Shown here piece by piece: positions 28,378 to 37,074 of a stretch of DNA of 64,000 nucleotides (positions are counted from its first letter, which is position 1; each line of letters begins with the position of its first letter). The notes beneath the pieces are model-generated. The model worked only from the letters and a program-made list of their open reading frames with translations, was not told the origin of the DNA and did not search any database. Origin of the DNA: Skermanella mucosa (lineage in GTDB: Bacteria; Pseudomonadota; Alphaproteobacteria; Azospirillales; Azospirillaceae); contig NZ_CP086108.1 in NCBI RefSeq assembly GCF_016765655.2, positions 282,501-346,500 of the forward strand. Reading direction: 5' to 3'. The position numbers and the translations under genes were made by a program.

Positions 28378-28944
28378 ATGACCGAGAGCGTTGCAGCGCT
28401 GGCATCCCAAGCCTGCGCCGAGATCGCCGCGACCTTCCGGACGATCGACGAAACGGCGGTGGCGGAACTGGTCGAGGCGATCGCCGCCGCCCGGCGGGTC
28501 GTCCTGCACGGCGTCGGCCGGGAAGGGCTGATGATGCGGGCGCTGACCATGCGCCTGTTCCACATGGGCCTGGACGCCCATCCCGTGGGCGACATGACGA
28601 CGCCGGCGGTCGGCCCCGGCGACCTGCTGGTGGTCAGCGCCGGACCGGGGGAGTTCGCTACGGTCAATGCCCTGATGGGCGTGGCGAAGGCCGCGGGCGC
28701 CCGGGTCGCCGTCGTCACCGCCCAGCCCGGAGGCGGTGCCGCCCGCGCCGCCGACCTGGTGATGTGCCTGCCGGCCCAGACCATGGCGAGTGATTCCGGC
28801 CCCGCGGCCAGCGCGGTCCTGTCCATGGGAAGCGCCTTCGAGGGCGCGCAATACGTCTTCTTCGAGGTGCTGGTCCTGCTGCTGCGCCAAAGGCTGGGCA
28901 TCGGCGCGGAGGACATGCGCGCCCGGCACACCAACTTGGAGTGA
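28378..28944 (+). CDS. SIS-domain sugar isomerase, 6-phospho-3-hexuloisomerase-like
   Basis: 188 residues, the usual length of PHI-type single SIS-domain proteins. VVLHGVGREGLMMRALTMRL (residues 41-60) is the phosphosugar-binding start; GDLLVVSAGPGEFATV and ARVAVVTAQ follow; a C-terminal FEVLVLLLRQRL helix ends the fold. It would interconvert a ketohexose phosphate within the locus. PHI is usually paired with hexulose-phosphate synthase, which is not seen here. Confidence 0.78.
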   Translation: MTESVAALASQACAEIAATFRTIDETAVAELVEAIAAARRVVLHGVGREGLMMRALTMRLFHMGLDAHPVGDMTTPAVGPGDLLVVSAGPGEFATVNALMGVAKAAGARVAVVTAQPGGGAARAADLVMCLPAQTMASDSGPAASAVLSMGSAFEGAQYVFFEVLVLLLRQRLGIGAEDMRARHTNLE

Positions 28945-28983
28945 CGGGATTGGTATAGGCGGGGCGGAGTGGCTTGTCCGGGT

Positions 28984-29216
28984 CCACGGCTGTCCGGCAC
29001 GATACCGGCTGATCAACCATCGAGAACATGCCTGGCGACTGTTTTCTCCTTCGGTTCGTCATCCGCGGGCTTGACCCGCGGATCTCAAGGCACGGAGGCT
29101 TCGATGCTTCCTGCGAACGATGGCCGGATCAAGTCCGGCCATGACGAAAACGGAGTGCTTCTCCCCGCGATCAACCCTTTCGCGGAATAGGCAATCACCG
29201 TGCCGGACAGCCGTGG
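28984..29216. mobile_element. MITE-like palindromic repeat element, copy 1 (233 bp)
   Basis: Bounded by perfect 18-base inverted ends CCACGGCTGTCCGGCACG (28984-29001) and its complement (29199-29216). Inside are two short palindromes in opposite orientation: ATCCGCGGG/CCCGCGGAT (29061-29083) and ATGGCCGGA/TCCGGCCAT (29120-29142). No open frame. A related element with the same ends lies at 55046-55285. Confidence 0.75.
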
Positions 29217-29222
29217 GCCAGG

Positions 29223-29855
29223 TCAGCCCATCGCGGCGAGCGCCCCCGCCTTGAAGACGGGCAGGGCGTTTGCCGGAAGCGGCTGGGTCAACGAGGTCGA
29301 GGTCATCAAGGCGGGTGCCCGGCGCGGGGCGAAGGGCGCCGGCTTAGGGGCCGGCCTGCCGGCCGTCTTCGATCGCGGCCCCGGGTCACTATCCGAGGTC
29401 ACTATTTCAACGCTGGCACCGGCGAGGCGGCCGTCGTTCTCCTCGGCCGGGTCGGGGTCGTGCGTCTCCAGGTCGGCATCGGGGTGCGGAGCGGCCGTGA
29501 AGAGATGGGGGATGCGCTTGTCCAACATGATGCCGCACAGCTTCAGGCGCAGCTCGACGGCGCGCAGCGCCAGGGCGCATTGCTTCTTCTCCATCGCGTC
29601 GGCGATGATCGCCTTGACCGTCTCCGCCGCCTCCTTCAGCTCGGCCTCGATCCCGGCGGAGCGGGCCGCCCGAAGCTGATCGACGCGGATGCGGGTTTCC
29701 GGCCGGGCCATCAGGTACACCCCGCGCTGCTTGGCGCCCTTGGGCGAATAGCCGGCCCGGCGCGCGGCCTCGGCCCCGCCGACATTGGCGGCCATGGCTT
29801 GGCAGAAAGCCTCGTGCCGAGCGGTGAGGCGGATCACGGGAGTTGCATCGGACAT
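29223..29855 (-). CDS. Terminase small subunit-like protein, orphan
   Basis: 210 residues. Residues 10-60 match the phage terminase small-subunit pattern: RHEAFCQAMAANVGGAEAARRAGYS, quoted in part, then GAKQRGVYLMARPETRIRVDQL. A helical region to about residue 110 follows, then a Pro/Ala-rich tail. No other phage genes are near, so it is a remnant or a domesticated DNA-binding protein. Its 3' end abuts the MITE-like repeat (stop seven bases from the repeat end). Confidence 0.65.
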   Translation of the reverse strand: MSDATPVIRLTARHEAFCQAMAANVGGAEAARRAGYSPKGAKQRGVYLMARPETRIRVDQLRAARSAGIEAELKEAAETVKAIIADAMEKKQCALALRAVELRLKLCGIMLDKRIPHLFTAAPHPDADLETHDPDPAEENDGRLAGASVEIVTSDSDPGPRSKTAGRPAPKPAPFAPRRAPALMTSTSLTQPLPANALPVFKAGALAAMG

Positions 29856-30082
29856 GGCGGTGGCCCTCGGCGGTAGATGGTGCCGGGGAGTTTACAGGAG
29901 ATGTGAGAACAAATAAAGAACAATGCGTGTTTCCTGTTTGTTGGAGGGGAGCTGACGGGCCGAGCCCTTGCTGCGCCATATCGATTTCGTGGCCGCTTAT
30001 CTGATTGCGAAGGGTGAGAAGCCGCAATGATTCTCCCGCTCCATGTTTTGCGATGCGTTGGCCCGGGGTCCGGAAGATCGGT

Positions 30083-31054
30083 CTACTTCGAGGCGTCACG
30101 GCTCACCCCGCGATTGATGGAGAACAGACCGATCAGCGAAAGGCACATGCCGACGGCCATCATGATCGACAGGGGCTCGTCGAAGACGGCATAAGCCCAG
30201 ATCATCGTCACGGGCGGGCTGAGATACAGGGCGCCGCTCGCACTCTCGGCCGAACCGAGGCGGAGGCAAATCCAATACAGCCCATATCCCCCCAACGTCG
30301 GGACCAGCACGAGCCACAGGAGGCTCAATCCGAATTCCGGACTCATCACGGGGGCGATGCCGCCTTCGAGCAGAGCCAGGACACCGAAGACAGGCACGCT
30401 GACGCAGACCTGGATGAAGAGTGTCGCCATGATCGGCAGCGACAGGTCGGTACCGCCGGTCTTCTCCTGGATCAGCGTCGCGACGGCCAGGGACAGCATG
30501 CCGATCACCGGCAAGCCGTAAGCCCAAGCCGGCGCGGAGCCCAACCGGAAGCTTTCGCCCGCCACGAGCAGGGCGCCGACAGCGCCGATGCCGACGCCGA
30601 ACCATCGCAGCCCACCCATCCGCCGCCCGGGCAGGATCACCGACACTCCCGCGACCGCCAGGGGCAGGAGGTCGGCGGCCAAGGCGGCCAGACCCGCCGG
30701 AACTCCGTACTCGATCGACTTCGCGATCGGCGCCAGATAGCCGCAGATGGCGAAGACGCCGATCAGCGCCTGGCGCCCCATTGCCGCCGACGGTGCCGCG
30801 CGGAGAGCCGGCAAGGCGAAGGGCAGCAGGAGCGGGGCCGCCAGCGCGAAACGCCAGAACGAGATCAGGAACGTCGGCGCATGCTCGGCCGCATAGCGGT
30901 AGCCGACGAAACCCGCGCTCCAGGCCACGACCATGGCCGCCTGAAGCGCGAAGAGCATGAGTGCCGAGGGAGCGGCGCGACCCGCGCCGCCTCTCCCGCG
31001 CTTCGCGGTCCCAGCGGTCCCGCATGCGGTCGCCTTTTCCATCACCTTGTCCAT
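30083..31054 (-). CDS. DMT superfamily transporter (EamA family)
   Basis: 323 residues with ten helices in two EamA repeats; ATG at 31054 has GGAAGGAAT upstream. Features include WSAGFVGYRYAAEHAPTFLISFWR in the first repeat (quoted partly) and EPLSIMMAVGMCLSLIGL in the last. Such proteins export amino acids or metabolites. It is divergent from the LysR regulator at 31151, which probably controls it. Confidence 0.82.
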   Translation of the reverse strand: MDKVMEKATACGTAGTAKRGRGGAGRAAPSALMLFALQAAMVVAWSAGFVGYRYAAEHAPTFLISFWRFALAAPLLLPFALPALRAAPSAAMGRQALIGVFAICGYLAPIAKSIEYGVPAGLAALAADLLPLAVAGVSVILPGRRMGGLRWFGVGIGAVGALLVAGESFRLGSAPAWAYGLPVIGMLSLAVATLIQEKTGGTDLSLPIMATLFIQVCVSVPVFGVLALLEGGIAPVMSPEFGLSLLWLVLVPTLGGYGLYWICLRLGSAESASGALYLSPPVTMIWAYAVFDEPLSIMMAVGMCLSLIGLFSINRGVSRDASK

Positions 31055-31063
31055 GGCCGTATT

Positions 31064-31099
31064 CCTTCCGTCGATGTGCTTGACAATCGAGCGGGAAGG
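31064..31099. promoter_or_regulatory. Inverted repeat in the EamA-LysR intergenic region
   Basis: CCTTCC (31064-31069) with GGAAGG (31094-31099) and, inside, TCGAT (31071-31075) with ATCGA (31086-31090). The interrupted dyad fits a LysR-type recognition site and overlaps the ribosome site of the transporter gene. Confidence 0.45.
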
Positions 31100-31150
31100 A
31101 CGTGCAATCAAACGAAACTATCAGCACCAGTAATGCGGAATTCGTGAACC

Positions 31151-32014
31151 ATGGCGCCGCCTCTCGATATCGAGCTTCTTCGCACTTTCCACGCCATCGC
31201 CCGCTTCGGTCAGTTCCGCGCGGCGTCGCTGCATCTCAACCGCAGCCCTTCGGCGGTCAGCACCCATGTCCGCCGCCTTGAGGAGCTTTCCGGCCGGCGC
31301 CTGTTCGACCGCGACAACCAGGGCGTGACGCTGACTCCCGCCGGACGGAGCCTGCTGATCCAGACCAACGATTTCCTTCAGGCGCATGACCGGATCGTCG
31401 CGAGCTTCGACACATCCGCAGCGACGGGGCGCGTGCGGTTCGGCGTCTCCGAGGAATATACCCGCAGGCTGCTGCGCGATGCCTTGCCCCTCTTCTCGGC
31501 GGAACACCCCGGCGTCGAGCTCGAAGTGGAGACGGGGTCGAGCGGCGATCTGGCGAGCCGGCTGGAGCGCGGCAGCCTCGACCTCGCCCTTGTCGTGCAG
31601 CCCACGGGCCAGCCACGCGAACCCGGCCGCCGGCACTTCGGCACGACGCAACCGGTGTGGGTCGCGGGTTTCGGATTCGTCCTCCCCGCGGACATGCCGG
31701 TGCCGCTCGCCCTGCACGGGTCCGGCTGCCCTTACCGGAGTGCCGCGGTCGATGCCCTGGCGGCGATCGGCCGATCCTGGCGGACGGTCGTGACAAGCTC
31801 GGGGTCGGCCGCCATCGAGGCGGCGATCGAGGGTGGTTTCGCGGTCGGCATCCTTGACCGTGCCCGTGTCACCGATGCCATGAGGATCCTCGGCCAGGAC
31901 GAAGGACTGCCGGCCTTGCCCGCCTATGATCTGGTCATCGCCCAGGCTGCCGGGTCCGCCAGCAAGGCGCAGGATCTCCTCGCCCAGACGATCATCCGCC
32001 ACTTTCGCCTTTAG
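31151..32014 (+). CDS. LysR-family transcriptional regulator
   Basis: 287 residues. The N-terminal winged helix spans about residues 6-64 (LLRTFHAIARFGQFRAASLH, then SAVSTHVRRLEELSGRRLFDR), followed by the co-inducer domain with VRFGVSEEYTRRLL. It is divergent from the EamA exporter by 96 bases, the standard arrangement in which a LysR protein regulates its neighbour and itself. Confidence 0.85.
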   Translation: MAPPLDIELLRTFHAIARFGQFRAASLHLNRSPSAVSTHVRRLEELSGRRLFDRDNQGVTLTPAGRSLLIQTNDFLQAHDRIVASFDTSAATGRVRFGVSEEYTRRLLRDALPLFSAEHPGVELEVETGSSGDLASRLERGSLDLALVVQPTGQPREPGRRHFGTTQPVWVAGFGFVLPADMPVPLALHGSGCPYRSAAVDALAAIGRSWRTVVTSSGSAAIEAAIEGGFAVGILDRARVTDAMRILGQDEGLPALPAYDLVIAQAAGSASKAQDLLAQTIIRHFRL

Positions 32015-32049
32015 GGAAACCACCGTTGGACCAAGGCGCCGACTTATGC

Positions 32050-32097
32050 GGAGGGGCGGCGTCCCGCCGCCCAAGGTGCGCGGGACGCGCACCCTCC
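32050..32097. repeat. 48-bp double-hairpin repeat, copy 1
   Basis: Two adjacent palindromes: GGGCGGCGTCCCGCCGCCC and GGTGCGCGGGACGCGCACC, framed by GGAGG and CCTCC. The same 48 bases, with one substitution, occur at 39696-39743 in the same orientation. A REP-like dispersed element. Confidence 0.8.
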
Positions 32098-32290
32098 CAG
32101 GTAGCATCGTTCAGGATCGGCCTGCTCAAGGGAAGGCTCGGCACTGGCCATGACCCTTTCGGACCGATGGACGAGAGCGATCTTGATCTCTGGGAAGGAG
32201 GAGGTTGACGGTGACGCAGGGTGAACTGCATTTCCTGGATTCCGATATGACCGCTCCTCTTCCGGGAAAGTCCGAGCACGGGAGCGATCC

Positions 32291-32692
32291 ATGCAGAAGA
32301 GGGACAACATGACCGATCCCGTGCAGAATAAGGCGAACGTGATCGCCTTCTATGAGCTGATGTTCAATGACTGCCAGCCGCGCGAGGCAATCGAGCGCTA
32401 TGCTGGCGACGAGTACATCCAGCACAACCCGCATGTCGCGACCGGCAAGGATGGCTTCGTCGCTTATTTCGAGCGCATGGCACGGGAGTGGCCGGGGAAG
32501 CGGGTCGAGGTGAAGCGGGCGATCGCCGAGGGCGATCTCGTGGTGCTGCATTGTTTGCAGCACTGGCCGGGCGACCACGACTATGCGTGCATGGACATCT
32601 TCCGGCTCGACGGCAGCGGCAAGATCGTCGAGCACTGGGACGTGCAGCAGATCCTGCCCGAAACTTCCGCCAATCCGAACGGGATGTTCTAA
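32291..32692 (+). CDS. NTF2-like/SnoaL-like fold protein
   Basis: 133 residues. Segments [42 protein letters not shown] and [19 protein letters not shown] (each quoted in part) are typical of the SnoaL-like polyketide cyclase/NTF2 superfamily. Conserved His (QHNPH) and Asp (EHWDVQ) line the pocket in relatives. GGGAG precedes the ATG. Activity unknown. Alternative start at 32309. Confidence 0.75.
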   Translation: MQKRDNMTDPVQNKANVIAFYELMFNDCQPREAIERYAGDEYIQHNPHVATGKDGFVAYFERMAREWPGKRVEVKRAIAEGDLVVLHCLQHWPGDHDYACMDIFRLDGSGKIVEHWDVQQILPETSANPNGMF

Positions 32693-32877
32693 GGGCCTGT
32701 CCTGGTGGCGCAGCCCTCCCCGCAGCCGTGATGGCACATGCGACCTGGAGCATGGCGGGACGGTTTTCCGGCAAAGGTTCAGCGCCGGGTTAAGGGAGCA
32801 ACTTCCAGCGCCCGACCGGTACGATGTCGAGCGTTGCCTCAGGTATTGTATGGTTGGACATGTTGGCGCCCGCAGCG

Positions 32878-33315
32878 CTACGTCGTACGCGGCACGAGTC
32901 TGGCACGGCGGGCCTTGAGGAGGGCGAGGAACTTCTGCCGGATCTCCTCCATGAGCCCGTAGGGCAGGAGACCGTAAACCATGCTCGCCGTGTCGCCCGC
33001 GCGCGCCGGTCGAAGGTCCGGCCCCGGCCAAAGAAAGCGGTTGGCCTCGGTGAGGACGACCCAGGAGCGCGCTGAGTCAAGGCCGAGACGCGCCTTGGTC
33101 GCGGCCGGGATCTCGACTGCCGCCGAGGTCTCGACCGGCAGTGTATGGGTGACGGGCAGGACGGTGACGACCGACTCACCGGCGGCGGTCGTTGTGACCA
33201 GCACTACGGCACAGGGACGGTCCTTGACCCCTTCTTCCCGACCCTGCCGCTGCTCGGCCTGCCAAAGATAGCTGTACCGCACTACCAAGCCCGGCACCGG
33301 TTCGGGAAACGGCAT
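32878..33315 (-). CDS. PemK/MazF-like toxin of a type II toxin-antitoxin pair
   Basis: 145 residues. The start PGLVVRYSYLW and KDRPCAVVLVTT follow the PemK/MazF pattern (a short barrel with a conserved R-P), then VLPVTHTLP and GLDSARSWVVLTEANRF. Known family members are mRNA interferases. It begins one base after the stop of a Phd/YefM-type antitoxin, confirming the pairing. The match is moderate, and an inactive relative is possible. Confidence 0.68.
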   Translation of the reverse strand: MPFPEPVPGLVVRYSYLWQAEQRQGREEGVKDRPCAVVLVTTTAAGESVVTVLPVTHTLPVETSAAVEIPAATKARLGLDSARSWVVLTEANRFLWPGPDLRPARAGDTASMVYGLLPYGLMEEIRQKFLALLKARRARLVPRTT

Positions 33316-33316
33316 C

Positions 33317-33580
33317 TCAAGCCTTCAACTCGGCATCGAAGGCGCGGGCCTCTGCTGGCGGTCGCGCCTCCTCAAGGGCGGCAATGTCTGCTTCGGTGAA
33401 GTCGTCAAGGCCCAGCACCTGCCGATCGCGACGCTTGAGGCGTTCGTACTCCTCGCTTGAAATCAGAACTGTGCTTTCCCGGCCGTTGCGGGTGACCGCA
33501 ACCGGTCGGGAAAGCGCTAAATCCTGATAACGGCCGATGTTGCGCTGGAATTCCGCAGCCGAGACTTTGAGCGTGTCCAT
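33317..33580 (-). CDS. Phd/YefM-family antitoxin
   Basis: 87 residues from ATG 33580. MDTLKVSAAEFQRNIGRYQD and the strand RPVAVTRNGRESTVLISSEEY give the Phd fold; the acidic C terminus (DFTEADIAALEEA) would wrap the toxin. Two direct 9-bp repeats, ATGCAAGTC and ATGCAAGCC (33594-33611), lie directly upstream and may be its operator. Confidence 0.8.
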   Translation of the reverse strand: MDTLKVSAAEFQRNIGRYQDLALSRPVAVTRNGRESTVLISSEEYERLKRRDRQVLGLDDFTEADIAALEEARPPAEARAFDAELKA

Positions 33581-33640
33581 AGGCCGAATCCTTATGCAAG
33601 TCATGCAAGCCATGTAAATTTAATCGGGTTGTGCTTTTTT

Positions 33641-33829
33641 TCAAGCATATTTCCTTACGTGTAGGTGCGCCAAGCTCGTGGGCGGTCCTACTCCTTTGGT
33701 TCTCGGGCTCTTCTTCCGGCGAAGGAGCAGTCGTCGGAAGCCGTTGATCCAGGAGTGTCCGAGTTCGACCGCCCAACGCCACGATCTGGGGTTGGGATTT
33801 GCAGGCGCCGTCTTTCTTCGCTGCGGCAC
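33641..33829 (-). pseudogene. IS5-type transposase C-terminal remnant
   Basis: The 62-codon frame reads WRWAVELGHSWINGFRRLLL, close to the WVVERTHSWINRFRRLL block that ends IS5-family DDE transposases and contains the catalytic Glu region. Here the Glu is followed by Leu and Gly (ELGHSW for ERTHSW). No upstream DDE residues are in frame and no terminal repeats were found. It is a decayed fragment beside the toxin-antitoxin pair. Confidence 0.6.
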
Positions 33830-33981
33830 GCTCGATCAGATCTCGGCTCCGGACAAGCCGATCCTCAGGAGCAAGGCTCCCAATAGCTTCACCGTGGAGC
33901 GCTCGATCGCCGGGCTTGCTCCGCGGCAGGAATAGGGTGAGCGTGCCGTTACCTGCGATCATCGCTTTGGAGACCGGACAC

Positions 33982-34425
33982 ATGCCGAGCCGCACGCTTT
34001 ACGAGATCGACTTCGCGGCCTGGACCGAACAGCAGGTAGCGCTGCTCCGCGCCGGACAGCTCGACGCAGCGGACATAGACCACATCGCCGAAGAGATCGA
34101 GAGCTTGGGGCGGAGGGAACTGCGGGCGATGGAAGACGCCGTGATGCGGATCCTCGGGCACCTGCTCAAGCTTGCCTGTGCGCCCGCATCCGATTTCCGT
34201 GACCGCTGGCGAGAGTCTGTGACGATCCAGCGCCTCGCATTCGAGGCTCTTGCCGACGACAATCCCGGCTTGGTCGGGCGGGTGCGCCTGCCGACCGTCT
34301 ATGATCGCGCCCGGCGACTGGCCGGTGTCAGTTTGGCGCAGCATGATGGCCTGCCCATGTCGATCCTGCCGGCCACCTGTCCCTGGACCCTGGCCGAGAT
34401 TGCCGATACGGGTTTCTGGCCTTGA
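33982..34425 (+). CDS. DUF29 family protein
   Basis: 147 residues: LYEIDFAAWTEQQVALLRAG, then DIDHIAEEIESLGRRELRAM and a C-terminal YDRARRLAG block, the classic DUF29 layout. It is a helical cytoplasmic family of unknown function, common and multicopy in cyanobacteria and alphaproteobacteria, often in accessory DNA. Confidence 0.85.
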   Translation: MPSRTLYEIDFAAWTEQQVALLRAGQLDAADIDHIAEEIESLGRRELRAMEDAVMRILGHLLKLACAPASDFRDRWRESVTIQRLAFEALADDNPGLVGRVRLPTVYDRARRLAGVSLAQHDGLPMSILPATCPWTLAEIADTGFWP

Positions 34426-34588
34426 GCCGTGCAGTCACTCGAGCCCTTTGGAGCGGATGCAAGGAGCGTCCGCGAGGAAATCATCCGTCTCGGCTTCGTC
34501 AGGCAACGGGTTGGCTTGGCCGGTTCTCCCATTTACCACGCCCTGACATGACCCGCCCCGGCGGGAAATCCACCAAGCGGTGACATGC

Positions 34589-34822
34589 CTACCGCCTTCC
34601 GGCCCAACCGATGGCGTTGATGGACAGCCCGATGCCGACGATGATCAGCCCGGCGACGATCACGGAGTCGTAATCCACCTCCTCGCCGAACATGTAGGCT
34701 TGGTAGTCGAGCCGGAGATTCAGGACCGCGACCTTCTGGCTGATCCTGTCGGCGGTGGTGGGCAGGATCAGGAGCGGCAACAGCGCGCCCCAGATAACCA
34801 GCAGCTTCCCGAGAGTGCGCAT
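34589..34822 (-). CDS. Small two-helix membrane protein (77 aa)
   Basis: Hydrophobic helices at about residues 5-23 (GKLLVIWGALLPLLILP) and 54-73 (VIVAGLIIVGIGLSINAIGW), with a polar acidic loop between. GGAGG lies upstream of ATG 34822. No family recognised. Confidence 0.6.
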   Translation of the reverse strand: MRTLGKLLVIWGALLPLLILPTTADRISQKVAVLNLRLDYQAYMFGEEVDYDSVIVAGLIIVGIGLSINAIGWAGRR

Positions 34823-35176
34823 TCATCGCCTCCGTTCAGGCCGGGGCAACCGGGCGGGAGCGACGTTCGAGCAATGCCGAGCTTTTTCAATGCATGGGCT
34901 TTCCAGACATGGGAGATCGCTCCGCGCATCCGGCCGCAGGGGCGGGGAGGGCGCAGTGCTGAAAGGAGCGAGTTGCAGGACGGCACCGAGCCATCCCGGG
35001 CGGGATCAGGTCAGGGCCGAGCGGGTCGGCGTCGCGACGGCGGACGCGGTGGTCAGGTGGCGGGGCGCAACCGACGACGTGACGTTCCGCCTATCAGGAC
35101 GCCGCGGAAAACCGCGACGCCCCCCTTCAACCCAGCCGCGGCAGTGGGAACCACCGCGGCCCATGACGGGAAATTT

Positions 35177-35348
35177 CGGCGCGGCAACGCGCCGGGCGTT
35201 GTGCTATGGAGTGCATTAGCCATTGATACTCATCCTTAAGCTGGACTATCGATGGTCAGGCCGGATCGAGAACTTGGACCTTCTCGGTTCGGCCGCCCTG
35301 CGGGTGCATGGGTGTGGCGAGACTGAGGGGATTACCCCGAAATGTCAA
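35177..35348 (+). ncRNA. Conserved structured intergenic element, copy A
   Basis: In order: hairpin CGGCGCG-GCAA-CGCGCCG (35177-35194), TTGTGCTA (35199), TAGCCATTGAT, ATGGTCAGGCCGG (35252), inner hairpin CGAGAA/TTCTCG, TCGGCCGCC, TGTGGCG, hairpin GGGG-ATTA-CCCC (35327-35338), ATGTCAA. The same blocks in the same order and spacing occur at 55914-56086 with different but still pairing hairpins. GGCCGG/CGGCC and GCCAT/ATGGT can also pair, the latter with a G-U pair only on this strand. Whether it is transcribed is not known. It lies 204 bases before the AT-rich gene at 35552. Confidence 0.5.
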
Positions 35349-35551
35349 GAGTGTGTTCTTGCGCCCGATTTGGCCAAGATAGGGTGAGTAGATTCACCGG
35401 ATTGGCTACGCAGAACGTTCATCCGGATTCGTTTTGGATTCATGATACTGTACTTAATGTATACTTAACAGAACTTGATTTGAACGCGCCCGAGATTGAC
35501 TATTGTGAGTGTTCTGCCATCAAGAACACAGGTAGTTAAGGGCGGAGTATC

Positions 35552-36223
35552 ATGATCCAGGCTGTCGATGATTATTTCGATTCTGATGCCTCAGAGTTCT
35601 TAGAGTATTCCTGGCCACGAGGGAAAAATTCCCGCAATTACGACCAGACAATTGTTTGGAAGAATGAGAAATCAGCGGAGTGGAGGCTAGGCGATCGCAA
35701 TAAAAGAATATCCATAGCTCACGATATTGTCGTAAAATGGGGCGGCATACCGGGGAATAAGCCTGAAAATCTCGAACGATACGTTGATCTTGCTGGCTTG
35801 GATGATCCGCCTTTACCAATCGAGAGAGTCACAACCTATTCAAAAATCTTCGCGATTGCCAATCCTGATAAGTATGCGATTTATGACTCTCGCGTCGCGG
35901 CGGCACTTAATGCCATACAAATAATCTTCAGCAAGCCGCACGGACCGGGAGTATTCTTCAATTATCCCGAAGGCCGGAACACAAAAATCTACGGGCAGGG
36001 TGGATTTGCCGAAATATTTAGGAAAAAGTTTCTCGTGGATAAGGGAGGCTGGCAGTCTTTGGAGTGCGACAATACTTATCGAGAGTACCTTAAACTTATT
36101 AACGGTTTAAGCGAGAGGCGGGGTCACCCGCTTGTCCATTTTGAAATGACCCTTTTTGCTAATGCCGAGAAGCTGTGCGGGAAGGCCCTTGAACAATACA
36201 AAGGTGGCCGTTATCAGATTTGA
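35552..36223 (+). CDS. Unrecognised protein in an AT-rich island (223 aa)
   Basis: The start follows GGCGGAG. The protein is soluble and mixed alpha/beta, with NEKSAEWRLGDRNKRISIAH, a YSKIFAIANPDKYAIYDSRV block (residues about 95-114) and GQGGFAEIFRKKFL. The KYAIYDSRVAAALN motif looks like a helical DNA- or RNA-binding or enzyme core, but I cannot assign a family. The base composition is far more AT-rich than the flanks, and codon use differs, which indicates recent transfer. It is preceded by structured element A and may belong to a defence or mobile module. Confidence 0.75.
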   Translation: MIQAVDDYFDSDASEFLEYSWPRGKNSRNYDQTIVWKNEKSAEWRLGDRNKRISIAHDIVVKWGGIPGNKPENLERYVDLAGLDDPPLPIERVTTYSKIFAIANPDKYAIYDSRVAAALNAIQIIFSKPHGPGVFFNYPEGRNTKIYGQGGFAEIFRKKFLVDKGGWQSLECDNTYREYLKLINGLSERRGHPLVHFEMTLFANAEKLCGKALEQYKGGRYQI

Positions 36224-36612
36224 AAAGATACTGCGGCCCGACAGCACTACTCATTATAGGTTTCATGTATTGATAAGAGTTTTATTTGCATTTTGGAGAG
36301 CGTTTACCACAGTATTTCATCATGAATTGAACTGATTCCTGAACGGGCCTTCAATAACCAATCTATTCAGGGATTGACACTGCATCACATAACGGATGTT
36401 TCTTTCTTCGAGTATTGGAAATGCAGACATTCAAGCCGTCCAGTCGATTCGTTTAGTATCACGCCTAAGTATCGCGAACGAGATCAGTGAAAATATTGCT
36501 GATCGGCGTCGCCATTGTTGCGTCGAGCCGTGCCAATACGCTAGAATGCAATAGCCAATGAATATGCATTGGTTTGAGGGGTAAGATTAATTCCGATTTT
36601 TGGCGTAATACG
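36224..36612. other. AT-rich gap with a possible degenerate third copy of the structured element
   Basis: No gene is seen. At 36540-36573 the order GCTA, TAGCCAATGAAT, then CATTGGT recalls GCTA...TAGCCATTGAT...ATGGT of copies A and B, and GCCAATG/CATTGGT can pair. The long middle part is missing. This is weak evidence. It ends 40 bases before the membrane-protein start. Confidence 0.35.
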
Positions 36613-37074
36613 ATGAAAATCAGTGAAAGCAAACGAGAGGCACGAATTACGTTCTATGTTGGCTGTTTATTGGGCCTGCTTCCCCTATTAGCCCATCTAC
36701 TTGTTGCAGCTTCCGTTGCGATTGAGGTCATAAAATTTGAAAATGCGATTGCGTTTGAGAATCAAAACTGGCTCGGCCACTTGATCTTCCTTGCCCTTGC
36801 TCTAGGATCCGGGTCGCTCTTGAACGTTTCCAAGATTGAACGAAAATGGACAACGCACCTTAAGGTGAGCTTCTATCACCTCTTATCAGTAACGATCTTC
36901 CTATGGTTGCTCTTTGGCCTGATGGCGGTGTCTGGCGCTTCACAACACTGGGCTGCATGGTTAGCGGTTTGCACACTTGTTGTCGCGGGAACCATTTTTG
37001 CCTATAATGTTGATATGGCAATCGCCACTTTGAGTTCGGACGTGGACAAGGGAGACGGGAGCAATGGAGCCTGA
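36613..37074 (+). CDS. Four-helix membrane protein in the AT-rich island (153 aa)
   Basis: From ATG 36613: a charged N-terminal helix (MKISESKREARI), then hydrophobic helices near residues 14-38, 54-70, 84-105 and 112-134 (for example VTIFLWLLFGLMAV). A longer start at 36574 is possible; neither has a good ribosome site. No family recognised. Four short-loop helices resemble small effector or stress membrane proteins. The next small gene overlaps its end by 11 bases. Confidence 0.6.
   Translation: MKISESKREARITFYVGCLLGLLPLLAHLLVAASVAIEVIKFENAIAFENQNWLGHLIFLALALGSGSLLNVSKIERKWTTHLKVSFYHLLSVTIFLWLLFGLMAVSGASQHWAAWLAVCTLVVAGTIFAYNVDMAIATLSSDVDKGDGSNGA

Noticed and set aside
23046-29000. 1,984-codon open frame on the minus strand
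   Set aside because: It runs antisense to seven well-supported genes, has very low complexity (His, Gln, Arg, Gly rich) and no family motif; it is a GC-skew artefact.
33799-34425. Extended start for the DUF29 gene
   Set aside because: The extra N-terminal sequence lies in the transposase remnant region and gives no family match; ATG 33982 gives the standard DUF29 start.
35177-35348. Retron msr-msd or known riboswitch
   Set aside because: No reverse transcriptase gene is nearby and no block matches a riboswitch consensus I know; left as an unassigned structured element.
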